Positions 36,090-45,525 are shown, counted from the first letter of the stretch. The stretch is 55,992 nucleotides of DNA from Flavobacteriales bacterium (GCA_947460825.1 CANHHA010000017.1:1-55992); one strand, 5' to 3'. Notes: generated by a model from the sequence alone, not told the origin. A program made the numbers and translations.

Positions 36090-37135
36090 TGAAAACACGA
36101 AGTGCAGTTCAAAGATTTTTGGTTTTAGCATTAGCCATGCGCTGCTTGGTATTGACCGCCCAAGATGTACATTTTTCTCAAGCAGAGATTTCTCCCCTTA
36201 CCTTGAATCCCGCGTTGGCAGGTGCTAATGCGTCGTTTCAAGGGATAGCCATGTATAGAAGTCAATACGGTAGTTTTGCTTCTCCATTTCAAACGTTTTT
36301 TGCTTCTATAGACGGACGTTTAACTGCAGCATTGAAAAATTCAAATGGAACCTTAGGGGCAGGACTAGTTTTCTTCAATGATAGAATGGGTGATGGTTAC
36401 TTCACTCAAAGTAATATTGGCATTAACTTCTCATACAATTTAAAGATTTCTCGATTTAGCAAAGTTGCTTTAGGCTTGAATTCAACCTTTGGACAATGCG
36501 CTACGAATCCAGCCGCTGGGCAATGGGGTTCGCAGTATGACGGGATGTCGTTTAATCCGATTCTTCCGAATGGTGAGCCGTTTTATGAGCAAAACTTTTC
36601 ATACTTCGACTTGGGTGTTGGCGGTGTCTATTCCTTTCAAACCGATATTGGCAAGGTCACCAACGAGGCGGATAAAGGATTTAATGTAGGATTTGCCGCG
36701 TACCACGTTAATAATCCAAGATATTCCTTTTATAATTCAAGCATTCAAACGCTACCTGTGCGATATTCCAGTTTCGTCAATGCGAATATTGGTATCTTGG
36801 CAACGAGTGGAGTGCTTCAGCCCGCGATTTATTTTCAGCGGCAGCGCAAATCCAACGAATTATTGTTCGGGGTTAGTTACAAGCAAATCATACGTAAGGC
36901 TTCTTGGGAAACAGATAACATCAAGGAAATAGCGTTCAGCGTAGGTGTTTTCAATCGCTTCAGAGACGCCATGGTGGTTCGTTCGACCATCTTTTACGGA
37001 GCTTTTTCTGCTGGATTTGCCTACGACATTAACATCTCTCGTTTATCTTTAGTATCGAATTTTAAAGGGGGTTTTGAAACCTTTGTTCGCTACAACCTAG
37101 ACAACATCAACAGAAAAAAAGTACGGGTAAATTAA
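36086..37135 (+). CDS. PorP/SprF family type IX secretion membrane protein
   Basis: 349 aa. A signal peptide ends near TAQDVHFSQ; DVHFSQ...PLTLNPALAGA is the typical N-terminal stretch of PorP/SprF proteins. The rest is an outer-membrane beta barrel (aromatic alternation, for example AGLVFFNDRMGDGYFTQSNI). In known systems the SprF-like partner helps export or anchor the type B adhesin encoded just upstream. Two adjacent ATGs (36086, 36089) are possible; the first overlaps the upstream stop codon. Confidence 0.9.
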   Translation: MMKTRSAVQRFLVLALAMRCLVLTAQDVHFSQAEISPLTLNPALAGANASFQGIAMYRSQYGSFASPFQTFFASIDGRLTAALKNSNGTLGAGLVFFNDRMGDGYFTQSNIGINFSYNLKISRFSKVALGLNSTFGQCATNPAAGQWGSQYDGMSFNPILPNGEPFYEQNFSYFDLGVGGVYSFQTDIGKVTNEADKGFNVGFAAYHVNNPRYSFYNSSIQTLPVRYSSFVNANIGILATSGVLQPAIYFQRQRKSNELLFGVSYKQIIRKASWETDNIKEIAFSVGVFNRFRDAMVVRSTIFYGAFSAGFAYDINISRLSLVSNFKGGFETFVRYNLDNINRKKVRVN

Positions 37136-37137
37136 GA

Positions 37138-38493
37138 TTATTTTAAGAACGGAAAATCCTTTCCTGCCAAATCTACCCCATATAGATCAAAAGAAAAATA
37201 GCCTTCCTTTTCAGCAAGTGAAGCAAACACTCCTTTTTTATTCTTAGTATCCAAACTAAAATGTGTATCATGGTTAACCGAGTTAACTTCTGGCCCTAAA
37301 TTTACGGGAATCGACCACACACCATTTTCATTGGTGCTGTAGAAAATATCATAACCTCCATATCCCGGGAGCTCATCGCTGCTGAAAAACAGATATTTAC
37401 CGTCTGCAGTGAGCATCGGTGTGGTTTCATTACCCAGACTATTTATATGTTTTGGAAGTGCTGTTACTTCTCCGTAGCTTGATTCTTGTTGTGTGCACGT
37501 AAAAAGGTCTAGGCCACTGTTCTCTGCATTGCGGTCTGAAACAAAAATCATGAAATCGCCAAACTCAGACCCTTCAGTACAGGTGGCACTTCCTTCAAAA
37601 TAATCAGTATTCAGCCCTTTCTTCTTAATAAGGGTTGGAGCTTCCCAAAGAAATGGACTTTCGCTTCGGAGTTCGAACAAATCTGATCCTTTGGTGGTTT
37701 TTTCTGTCATTTCGGTGTTTACCGTTAAAAGCGCAAAGGTACCGTTTGAATTTACGTAGCTCAATGCATCAAATCCCGAGGTATTGATTGGTTTAAAGAA
37801 CTCATAATCTATTTCATAATCTGAAATAATAGGATTCCATTGTGCACGATAAACATCTTCAAAATATTTGGAATCATCAGGATCAGACGTTTCACCCGTG
37901 GTCTCTGGTCTACGGGCCGTGAAGAACAAGGTTCCTTCTGAAGCTAGAATCGGTGCGTATTCGTCTTCCAAGGAATTAAGCTGAATAGATAATGGTTTTC
38001 GAAGGGATGTAAAGCCTTGTTTTTTCGTTTGAATCATTAATTCGCATTGGGATATATACAAGGCGATTCCATACGATGTGGCCATCTTACTTCCCATGAG
38101 TATCGCACATTTTTTATAGGCTGTGATTGCTTCCTCTACCTTGCCTAATCGGTGGTTAATCTTTCCGCCTAACTCATAAAAAGGGGCGTCTCCTTCCTCG
38201 GTTTCAGGCATGTTCCGAAGGGCATTGTTTAAATAATTTTCAGCGGTGTAATAACTATTTAGTTCATAATGACAGGAAGCCATCCAGAACGCCAATTTCC
38301 ATGCCTCTGGGTCAATCGCTTCTGCGCGTTTAAAGGTTTCTAAGGCTTCATTCAACCTGCCGGCATTAAAGGTTTCAATTCCTTTGTTTAGTAAGCGGTT
38401 ATAATTCGCTTTTTCAGTGGTGCTTAGCTTTGTTTGCCCATTCGTAAATCCTGCAAGCAAGAGTGCAATTAGAAGGAGTTTCAGGTTTTTCAT
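37138..38493 (-). CDS. TPR plus PD40 (WD40-like) beta-propeller protein
   Basis: 451 aa with signal peptide (LKLLLIALLLAGFTNGQ). TPR repeats at about aa 25-150 (RLLNKGIETFNAGRLNEALE, TFKRAEAIDPEAWKLAFW, AENYLNNALRNMPE). PD40-like blades at about aa 175-440 (LASEGTLFFTARRPETTG, DFMIFVSDRNAENSGLDLF, TPMLTADGKYLFFSSDELPG). This is the front part of the T9SS periplasmic protein PorE (TPR, PD40, then OmpA), but there is no OmpA domain. It converges on the PorP/SprF gene with a 2-bp gap. Confidence 0.85.
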   Translation of the reverse strand: MKNLKLLLIALLLAGFTNGQTKLSTTEKANYNRLLNKGIETFNAGRLNEALETFKRAEAIDPEAWKLAFWMASCHYELNSYYTAENYLNNALRNMPETEEGDAPFYELGGKINHRLGKVEEAITAYKKCAILMGSKMATSYGIALYISQCELMIQTKKQGFTSLRKPLSIQLNSLEDEYAPILASEGTLFFTARRPETTGETSDPDDSKYFEDVYRAQWNPIISDYEIDYEFFKPINTSGFDALSYVNSNGTFALLTVNTEMTEKTTKGSDLFELRSESPFLWEAPTLIKKKGLNTDYFEGSATCTEGSEFGDFMIFVSDRNAENSGLDLFTCTQQESSYGEVTALPKHINSLGNETTPMLTADGKYLFFSSDELPGYGGYDIFYSTNENGVWSIPVNLGPEVNSVNHDTHFSLDTKNKKGVFASLAEKEGYFSFDLYGVDLAGKDFPFLK

Positions 38494-38629
38494 AATTCGA
38501 ATTTAGTATTTTACGCGAGTTTATGGGGAGTATTTTTTAGAATATTCTTCACATCTCATTGTTCATGGTTAAATATGAACTAAAGTTCAACCAAAATTAA
38601 TACTTTCGTGAGCACTAAATTTTTACCAA

Positions 38630-39070
38630 ATGTTCACCCTTAGTTTCACTTGCGCGCACTTAAATGATTTGTTTTCTCAGGAGCTTGCCGAAACACAGCA
38701 TTCAGGGGAGGAAACAGCAGACAACCATCGCTATCATTGGGAAGATGAATTGGAAGTGCAAGATGTGCTTGCGGTAAACATTACGAAAGACGGAGCTTAT
38801 TCGTTAAGAGGAGCCTTGGGCTCAGGTACGGAATTTTCATATGAAATAGGGGGGGTAACTTTAATCTCTATAGCCTTATTAGCGGGAAAAGAGGTGCAAT
38901 TTGCTATATCCAATCAGCTACTGAACAGCATAAAACAAACGAACGATGCTGATCGGCAACATATCCTTGTAGAACTCAAGGATAATGAGCCATTCATAAA
39001 TCCCATTCCTGGAGTGTACATCGCCAATCACGATGTGCCGAATGAACTCCTCACCCATGCTCCAGATTAA
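38630..39070 (+). CDS. Hypothetical protein, first gene of ABC/YihY operon
   Basis: 146 aa; I recognise no family. The N-terminus is not a clear signal peptide. The protein is acidic in its first half (QELAETQHSGEETADN, HWEDELEVQDVLAV) and contains a hydrophobic stretch GGVTLISIALLAG near aa 74-86. The 3' end overlaps the ABC ATPase gene by 14 bp, so it is co-translated with it. A weak -7-like TACTTTCG lies about 25 nt upstream. It may be specific to this lineage. Confidence 0.65.
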   Translation: MFTLSFTCAHLNDLFSQELAETQHSGEETADNHRYHWEDELEVQDVLAVNITKDGAYSLRGALGSGTEFSYEIGGVTLISIALLAGKEVQFAISNQLLNSIKQTNDADRQHILVELKDNEPFINPIPGVYIANHDVPNELLTHAPD

Positions 39071-39980
39071 GAGCCTCAGTTATTCGATTGATGCGACGCA
39101 TCAAATTTTACATCGCATTAATGCAACTTTCGTACCGAGTGAAATCTATGGCATTGCAGGAAGAAGCGGTGCCGGAAAATCAAGCTTGTTGAATATCCTT
39201 GCCGGACTGTTGGATCAGTCTGAAGGGGAGGTGGTATTACAGGATCAGTTATTGCCTAGAGCCTCTCAGCGCTTAATACCGGGTCATTCTGGCATCGCCT
39301 TAGTGGCTCAAGACTATGCCTTGGATCTTTTTCATACGTGTGAAGAAAATATTCGCGAGGTTATTTTGAATTGGGAACCAAGACTCCGCGAACGACGGGT
39401 AAAACACCTTCTAAATGTTTTTTCCTTATCGCACGTGAAAGCGACGAAAGCCAAATTTCTATCTGGCGGTGAACAACAACGGCTAGCTATAGCAAGAGCC
39501 ATTGCAACAAAGCCTTCATGCTTGTTGTTGGATGAGCCCTTCTCCCACTTGGATCATGTACTTAAATTAAGATTGATTACCTTACTTCTTCAATTAAAGG
39601 AGACAGAGCATATTTGTTTGGTTTTAGTTTCTCATGATGCACAAGACATGCTGACCATTTGCTCCAAAATGGCTTTCCTGAGGCAGGGGAAGCTCAGCAC
39701 TTTTTTTAATCCAACTGAACGCTACTACAACTTAACGAATTTGCAAGAAGCTCGCTGGTTTGGTGAGGTAAACTCGATCAAATGGAAAGGAACGAATCAT
39801 CGATTTCGTCCCAATGACTTTCGCGTGGATCCTGAAGGGATTCCGGTGAGTTGTGAGCGTTATTTGTTTAACGGAACAATTTTTATTCATTATTTTTATA
39901 CAGAATCTAGGGAGCTAGTCATTCTACATAGCATTACCAAACTCCCCCTAACCCTAAAAATACGTTCCAATGGAGCCTGA
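39057..39980 (+). CDS. ABC transporter ATP-binding protein with C-terminal TOBE-like region
   Basis: 307 aa from the ATG at 39057 (an upstream ATG at 39033 adds eight residues). Complete ATPase: Walker A GRSGAGKSS at aa 35-43, Q-loop Gln85, signature LSGGEQ at 135-140, Walker B CLLLDE at 155-160, switch His193. After about aa 235 the sequence resembles a TOBE beta domain (FRPNDFRVDPEGIPVSCER), found in PotA/FbpC/ModC-type importers. No permease or binding protein gene lies in the window. Start and stop overlap both neighbours (the 146-aa gene and the YihY gene by 11 bp). Confidence 0.88.
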   Translation: MLQIKSLSYSIDATHQILHRINATFVPSEIYGIAGRSGAGKSSLLNILAGLLDQSEGEVVLQDQLLPRASQRLIPGHSGIALVAQDYALDLFHTCEENIREVILNWEPRLRERRVKHLLNVFSLSHVKATKAKFLSGGEQQRLAIARAIATKPSCLLLDEPFSHLDHVLKLRLITLLLQLKETEHICLVLVSHDAQDMLTICSKMAFLRQGKLSTFFNPTERYYNLTNLQEARWFGEVNSIKWKGTNHRFRPNDFRVDPEGIPVSCERYLFNGTIFIHYFYTESRELVILHSITKLPLTLKIRSNGA

Positions 39981-40842
39981 TAAATCCTCCAAAAAAATTC
40001 TTCACATATTAAGAATCGCCACCGCAGAGTTCTTCGAAGAAGGGGCGTTTTTTCATGGCGCGGCACTCGCGTATTACACCCTGTTTGCGCTCATACCGCT
40101 TTTATATCTCACCCTTATTAGCTTTGGTAGGATTTTCGGTGAAGACTTGTGTATCAATGCCGTTACAGAGATTTTTCAAAAGAATATTGGCATTGAAGAC
40201 ATTTCCATATTTACCTCTTACCTTAAGAATTTGAATAATCAATCAAAATCTTTCTCGCTGAATTTGGTGATGATAATCGCGCTGCTCTATTCATGTTCAG
40301 CATTTATGGTTTCGTTAAAATACAGCATCAACGATTTCTTTAACATACAAAAACGAAAACGAGAGAAGCTGAATGTGGTCATGGATATTCTCAAATTCAG
40401 GTTTCTTTCCTTGGCGTATTTAGCGGTGTTTGCCTTGCTTATCTTATTGTCTTATTTCATACAGATCTTCGCATTCAGTTTCCTTGAAAATTGGATGTCT
40501 TCCTCCTTTGGAAATGTGCAAGTTGGCTTTACTTTATTTCATCATTTGTTCTCGATCCTTTTGAATCTATTGATCATAGCATTTATTTTTAAATTCGTGC
40601 ATGATGGTACGGTGCGCTGGAGATTGGCGTTCAAAGGAGCCTTATTGACTTCGCTGCTGCTATTCATGAGCCAGTTGATTATTAAATATTACCTACAACA
40701 TTATTTTTTTCTAGGAAAAGGCGATGTGGTGGGCTCTATGTTTATTTTAATGGCTTGGGTCTTTTACACGGCTCAAGTAATCTTTTTTGGCGCTAAATTT
40801 ACCTATGTGTATGGGAAAGCATATCACGAAGTTCCACAATAA
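39970..40842 (+). CDS. YihY/BrkB family inner membrane protein
   Basis: 290 aa with about six membrane helices. It matches the YihY/virulence factor BrkB family: FFEEGAFFHGAALAYYTLFALIPLL near the N-terminus is the characteristic first stretch, and WRLAFKGALLTSLLLFMSQLIIKYYLQ comes near aa 218-240. The older RNase BN label for this family is wrong. Biochemical role unknown; possibly a lipid or solute transporter. It overlaps the upstream ABC ATPase gene by 11 bp, so the two may work together. Confidence 0.88.
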   Translation: MEPDKSSKKILHILRIATAEFFEEGAFFHGAALAYYTLFALIPLLYLTLISFGRIFGEDLCINAVTEIFQKNIGIEDISIFTSYLKNLNNQSKSFSLNLVMIIALLYSCSAFMVSLKYSINDFFNIQKRKREKLNVVMDILKFRFLSLAYLAVFALLILLSYFIQIFAFSFLENWMSSSFGNVQVGFTLFHHLFSILLNLLIIAFIFKFVHDGTVRWRLAFKGALLTSLLLFMSQLIIKYYLQHYFFLGKGDVVGSMFILMAWVFYTAQVIFFGAKFTYVYGKAYHEVPQ

Positions 40843-40868
40843 TTGTATCTTAGTTTAAAATCATCAAA

Positions 40869-41792
40869 ATGAAACCATTCTATCTATTACCGCTAATCAG
40901 TTTTTTGGTGCTTCTTTATTCATGTAAAGACAGCGGCGTATTGGTAAAGCCAAAGTATAAAACAACCGTGTTTCACGGGCAGCAAGGAGATACTGAAGTC
41001 AATGCATTTAACCGTAAACAAGCAGAGCGTGAGAAAAGCTTAGCAGCAGAAATTGAAAAGTCGGAACAAGCCTTATCCGTATTAAAAGAGCAACAAAAAA
41101 TGTTTTATTCCATTGATTCTACCGAACGAATCAAAGAGATAGATGATCAACTCACGCGCTTGATTGCGCGCACGGAAGAAATCATTAAATCGCTCAATGA
41201 AACAGACCCTTATACACCGGAAGGCCATGAGAAATCCCTGCGTTTAGCTCAGGAGCTAAATGATTTGTTATATAAATACGTAGTGCCTCTGGGAGATTTA
41301 ATCGCGGCCAATAAAGAGCTTAAAAACATTGCGGCGGACATAAGTTTTGACACGGGAAGTGCAATAATTAGCGAAGAAGGCAAAAAACTCATTACAGGAA
41401 TGCTAGACAGCATCAAAGTAGATATACAAGGGTGGCGAAATTATTTGGATAATCACAACGAAAATGTATTTTCAGATGAGGAGTATTCCACGATTTTAAT
41501 TATTTCTGGATATTCGGATAAGCAAGGAGTGGGCGATGAAAAAACACGCACAGAGCGCAATCAAGTGTTGTCCGAAGCACGTGCTAAAGCAGTGGCTGCA
41601 GAATTTGAAAAACAACTCAAGTCATTGGATGTTAAATGGAAATTATCTTTCAAGATTTCCTATGAAGGGAAGGGTGAAATTCTTCCTCCAAGCGTCAGTG
41701 ATAGCCAACAAAAGAATAACCCAAATCGCAGAGTAACAACCATTCGAATGGTGGTAGGGCCGAAAATTTTGCTGTACAATAACGGCGAATAG
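40869..41792 (+). CDS. OmpA-domain lipoprotein
   Basis: 307 aa. The lipobox is LLYSC with Cys19 (signal MKPFYLLPLISFLVLLYSC), so it is lipid-anchored, probably on the periplasmic face of the outer membrane. A charged coiled-coil follows at about aa 40-130 (AEREKSLAAEIEKSEQAL-like). The OmpA-like domain at about aa 145-300 shows ISFDTGSAIISEEGKKLI, IISGYSDKQG, RNQVLSEARAKAVA and NPNRRVTTIRMVV, the peptidoglycan-binding fold. It probably tethers the outer membrane to the cell wall. It is in the same orientation as YihY but about 26 bp downstream. Confidence 0.87.
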   Translation: MKPFYLLPLISFLVLLYSCKDSGVLVKPKYKTTVFHGQQGDTEVNAFNRKQAEREKSLAAEIEKSEQALSVLKEQQKMFYSIDSTERIKEIDDQLTRLIARTEEIIKSLNETDPYTPEGHEKSLRLAQELNDLLYKYVVPLGDLIAANKELKNIAADISFDTGSAIISEEGKKLITGMLDSIKVDIQGWRNYLDNHNENVFSDEEYSTILIISGYSDKQGVGDEKTRTERNQVLSEARAKAVAAEFEKQLKSLDVKWKLSFKISYEGKGEILPPSVSDSQQKNNPNRRVTTIRMVVGPKILLYNNGE

Positions 41793-44351
41793 TTAAAAGA
41801 AAGCAGGGGGTCTGCGCACATCGATTTTAGCATCGCGGAACAAGGAAGATGTATTGCGAATACTCAACAAAAAGCTTTGATTACCCCCAATCGGTGTCCA
41901 AAAGAAGCTCAAGGCCCAACAATGCATGTTGCGATTGAGGGCTAAATTCATGTTGGTAATTTGCCGTGTTTTTGTGTCTAGATTGATATTCGTAGATACA
42001 TTCCAACGCTTAGTAAAGCTTATGTCGCCATTCAATGATAAGGTTTGAACCGTTGACCAAGTCGCTGCATTAGTTGCGGTTTTGTTCGTGTTGTTAACAA
42101 TGCTAAATACATGAGCCACATTTATTTTCCAGGGTATGTCAAAGTATATGGCTTGTTCAGGGTGTAACGCAAAATAGGTGTAGTCGGCATTCCATTGCTG
42201 GCTTATTTCTTCCTGCTTCTGTTCTATGATTTCCCTGCTTTTTTTCGAGGTAAGTGTTAGTGTGGTGTTTAATGCTGCATTTAATAATCGTCCTATTCCT
42301 TGGCCGGTTTCCCATGCAAAGGATTGAATTGCTTTGCCCGAGCTGTCATTCCACCCATACAAACTGTAGGTGCCATTGGCTACGAAATTCATCCATTTAA
42401 AGGGACTTATTCGCAGGTTTAACGACAAGTCTGATAAGTTCATGGAGTCTTTTAGAAAGTCCGCATTCCCATTGATTGAGAACTGATCAATTAGCCTTGT
42501 TTTACGGTATCCGCTTATAGTGTCTTTTTCGGATTTCATTTTTAGCTCAACGCTGTTGTTGATCCCAAAATTTAAAAAAGATGAAGCTTGCGTATTGCCG
42601 AATGCGTAGATGCTTCGCTCAAATGGAGAATAACTAATGCTACTGAGGTTCGGTCCCACGTTGGCACTGACCATTTCGTTAAGTTTAGGCACATACCGAT
42701 ACCCAATAGAAGGAGTCATTAAGTGCCGTATTATGGGTTTGTTTTTCCCAAGCACCTTGTAATAGCTATAGACCACCGTGGTTGCATTAACGCTGAAACT
42801 AAATTCATTCCCCATAGCGGCCTTTCGTAGGGTATCAGTAAGCGTACTGTTGGATAATACATCGTAATTTTTTTCAATTTGTTGGAAATTTATTTTATTT
42901 CCATAATTCAACGTGGGGTTTATTTTCACCGCATTTTTAAATAAACCAAAGGTTGTTTGTAGCCCGATTCCTTGGTTTACACCATTAAAAAAAGTTTGCC
43001 CGATTCTGGTAAAATCAACAGGGCTGATGAGTGAATCTGCGAAGGTGCTTTTATTTTGAGTTTCAAAATTATATGTTAATCCAATGCGTTGAATGGCTCT
43101 CCCGAATTCAGATATGGGAAGTGGAATCAGCTGCTTAAACGGAAAAATACGGGTCATGTTTATATTCATTACCGGAGCAACTAAGGCCATGTTCTGCGCT
43201 AAAGAGTTCTGACGCATGGAGATTTTAGCCCCCATGGTTAATGGCTTTCCCGGGAAAAAGCGCGTTAGGTTGATGTCTGAATTAAAGGAGTTGTTAAAAT
43301 ATTCAGGATTTATTGGATCAGGGTTGTTTTTGGAAGTATTATCGGAGATGAAATTAACGTTTGAGGTGAAATTCCAAAAAGGATTTGATTTTTGTTGCTT
43401 GTTGTGCGACCACGTTACCGTAAGTTTATTATTCTTGCTGTAGCTCGGAAATCCGTTGTTGAATTGCTGATAACCAAGACCGATTCGCCCAGTAAATCCA
43501 TAGCGTTTGGCATATTCTAGTTCATTCCTAATCCCCCAACTTCCCCGGCTGTATAAATTGGCGTACACACTCGTTTGAAGATGCTCGTTAATCGGGATAA
43601 AATACCCTAAATTTTGAATACCAAATCCATAACTTGAACTGGGGATAAATTCCGGGAAGAGTAGTCCTTTGGTGCGCTCCTTCTGCTGTGGAATAAAAGC
43701 AAAGGGTAGTCCAATGGGCGTGGGAATCCCACTAATCCAAAGGTTCATCGGACCCGCCACTATGCGTTTATCTGGCACAACAACTCCTTTCGTTAATAAA
43801 AAATGGTAATGAGGCTCCTCTTGATCACAGGTCGTAAGTACTCCCTTTTTTAAATGTATTTGATCTGAAGGATAGCGCTTCGCCTCTCCCATGTTAAAAA
43901 ACAATTCATCCTGTTTAACCTGTAGCGTTTCAATGTAGATCTTTTGCGTTTCAGTATTCATACGCATGCGCTTACAGGTCATGGTTTCGCCCGATTCAAC
44001 AAAAACTGGGTACTCTATCGCCATGCTGTCCGCGTTCAGAATATAACTTGCTTCAACCTCATTCTGGTCAAAATCGATGATTATGGCACCCGCGGTGAGT
44101 TTACTTGTAAGCGTCTCAACGTATGCTCCTCCGTATAAATAGGCTTTTTTGGAGGGCACATCATAGTAGGAAGAGTCTCGAGCACCATATTTTATAATTT
44201 CATCAACGTGCTGGTCATCTTGGTAGATTGTATCCGAAATTACACGTTGTGCGTTTAAAGAAAAACACATTATTAACATTCCAACGAAGAAAAGTAGCCA
44301 AGGTGGCACAACTTTCGTTTGAATCTTGAACGTAAATTTGAAATCTATCAT
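41793..44351 (-). CDS. lptD: LptD, LPS-assembly outer membrane protein
   Basis: 852 aa from the ATG at 44351; the longer frame starting at 44441 runs into the amidase coding region. Signal peptide with core PPWLLFFVGMLIMCFSLNAQ. The N-terminal OstA/LptA-like jelly-roll is at about aa 40-200 (DVPSKKAYLYGGAYVETL, AGAIIIDFDQNEVEASY). An LptD barrel of about 600 residues follows. The C-terminus is a transmembrane-strand pattern ending PPAFF. It inserts LPS into the outer leaflet. The start codon overlaps that of the divergent amidase gene. Length is normal for Bacteroidota LptD. Confidence 0.9.
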   Translation of the reverse strand: MIDFKFTFKIQTKVVPPWLLFFVGMLIMCFSLNAQRVISDTIYQDDQHVDEIIKYGARDSSYYDVPSKKAYLYGGAYVETLTSKLTAGAIIIDFDQNEVEASYILNADSMAIEYPVFVESGETMTCKRMRMNTETQKIYIETLQVKQDELFFNMGEAKRYPSDQIHLKKGVLTTCDQEEPHYHFLLTKGVVVPDKRIVAGPMNLWISGIPTPIGLPFAFIPQQKERTKGLLFPEFIPSSSYGFGIQNLGYFIPINEHLQTSVYANLYSRGSWGIRNELEYAKRYGFTGRIGLGYQQFNNGFPSYSKNNKLTVTWSHNKQQKSNPFWNFTSNVNFISDNTSKNNPDPINPEYFNNSFNSDINLTRFFPGKPLTMGAKISMRQNSLAQNMALVAPVMNINMTRIFPFKQLIPLPISEFGRAIQRIGLTYNFETQNKSTFADSLISPVDFTRIGQTFFNGVNQGIGLQTTFGLFKNAVKINPTLNYGNKINFQQIEKNYDVLSNSTLTDTLRKAAMGNEFSFSVNATTVVYSYYKVLGKNKPIIRHLMTPSIGYRYVPKLNEMVSANVGPNLSSISYSPFERSIYAFGNTQASSFLNFGINNSVELKMKSEKDTISGYRKTRLIDQFSINGNADFLKDSMNLSDLSLNLRISPFKWMNFVANGTYSLYGWNDSSGKAIQSFAWETGQGIGRLLNAALNTTLTLTSKKSREIIEQKQEEISQQWNADYTYFALHPEQAIYFDIPWKINVAHVFSIVNNTNKTATNAATWSTVQTLSLNGDISFTKRWNVSTNINLDTKTRQITNMNLALNRNMHCWALSFFWTPIGGNQSFLLSIRNTSSLFRDAKIDVRRPPAFF
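44333..44340 (+). promoter_or_regulatory. -7 element TAAATTTG of the amidase gene
   Basis: Exact TAnnTTTG match 9 nt before the ATG at 44350. It lies inside the coding sequence of lptD (minus strand). It also excludes the longer frame starting with TTG at 44326. Confidence 0.5.
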
Positions 44352-45525
44352 GGAACGTATTGCAAAACTACCAAAAAAAGCGCTGATTCTGAGGAACGCG
44401 TTTGTTGCATGTATCTTGTGCAACCTTTTTGTTTCAACCAATCTTTTTGCTCAGAAAGGGGTTGATTCCCCAAAATTAAAAACCGTGGTTATTGATGCCG
44501 GTCATGGTGGTAAAGATCCTGGTTGCCATGGCGGATATGCCCATGAAAAAGATGTGTGTTTATCTATGGCGCTGACGCTGGGAAAATTAATCAAAGAGAA
44601 ATATCCAACCATTACCGTGAAATACACCCGTGAAACGGATGTTTTTGTGGAATTAATTGAGCGTGCGAATATTGCAAATAAAGCCAATGCAGACCTGTTC
44701 ATCTGCATTCACGCAAATGCGGGTTCCTCCGCGGCCTTTGGTACGGAAACCTATGTGCTTGGTTTACATAGAACTGAATCTCAACAAAAGGTAATGGAAC
44801 GAGAAAACTCCATCATTTCATTGGAAGAGGATAAAGGCGCAAAATACAAGGCATTCGATTTAACACCGGATGCCATGATCGCAATCCAATTGCAGCAAAA
44901 TGTGAATCTAAATAATGCGATTAAGTTCGCTGGTTTTTTACAATCAGAGTTTAAAAGCATCGGCCGATATGATCGAGGAGTTAAACAAGCTGGTTTTTTG
45001 GTGTTGTATAAAACAGCGATGCCGAGCGTTCTCATTGAAACAGGGTTTCTTACCAATCCAAATGAAGAGGCGTTCATCGGAAATGCTGCCGGGCAAGAGA
45101 AAATGTCGAACGCCATGCTTAAAGCGTTCGTTAAATATAAAAATACCTACGAAGGAAAAACGCTTACTGAAGACCATGTGGTGATTCCAGAGAAACCGGA
45201 TACGAAACCAACAAATTCCACGGTGGTAGATTCGGTATCTGCGGTTCCAATAGGTTCTTCTGAAGTGTTTTTTTCGGTTCAAATCGTGTCCTCTGCTGAA
45301 AAATTATCATTGGATGCCCCTAAATTTAGAGACGTTCCAGTCAAAGAATATACCCAAGATAATCTGTATAAATATTACACGGGCATGTTTATCAAAGACC
45401 TCGAAGGGGCTAAGAAACATAAAACAGCAATGCAAGAAAAAGGCTTTTCTAGCGCATTTGTTATCGCTTTCTCTAACGGAGAGCGCATCAGTATCGAAAA
45501 AGCCATTAAATTAGCAGAAAAATAA
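44350..45525 (+). CDS. N-acetylmuramoyl-L-alanine amidase with C-terminal SPOR-like region
   Basis: 391 aa. It cleaves the MurNAc-L-Ala bond in peptidoglycan, for cell separation or remodelling. Amidase_3 domain at about aa 45-270: zinc ligands His52 (IDAGHGGKDPG), Glu66 (HEKDV) and His121 (ICIHANAGS), catalytic Glu230 (VLIETGFLTNPNE). An N-terminal signal or anchor is present (LRNAFVACILCNLFVSTNLFAQ). The C-terminus (about aa 310-390) has the shape of a SPOR domain (VFFSVQIVSSAEKL, YKYYTGMFIKDLEGAKKHK). The stop codon adjoins the ATG of the MCE gene, so they are one operon. Confidence 0.9.
   Translation: MERIAKLPKKALILRNAFVACILCNLFVSTNLFAQKGVDSPKLKTVVIDAGHGGKDPGCHGGYAHEKDVCLSMALTLGKLIKEKYPTITVKYTRETDVFVELIERANIANKANADLFICIHANAGSSAAFGTETYVLGLHRTESQQKVMERENSIISLEEDKGAKYKAFDLTPDAMIAIQLQQNVNLNNAIKFAGFLQSEFKSIGRYDRGVKQAGFLVLYKTAMPSVLIETGFLTNPNEEAFIGNAAGQEKMSNAMLKAFVKYKNTYEGKTLTEDHVVIPEKPDTKPTNSTVVDSVSAVPIGSSEVFFSVQIVSSAEKLSLDAPKFRDVPVKEYTQDNLYKYYTGMFIKDLEGAKKHKTAMQEKGFSSAFVIAFSNGERISIEKAIKLAEK
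44363..44370 (-). promoter_or_regulatory. -7 element TAGTTTTG of lptD
   Basis: Exact TAnnTTTG match on the minus strand 11 nt before the lptD ATG at 44351. It lies inside the amidase coding sequence. Confidence 0.5.

Noticed and set aside
44326..44349. Longer amidase start using TTG at 44326
   Set aside because: It overlaps the exact -7 element TAAATTTG and would lengthen the N-terminus before a normal signal sequence.
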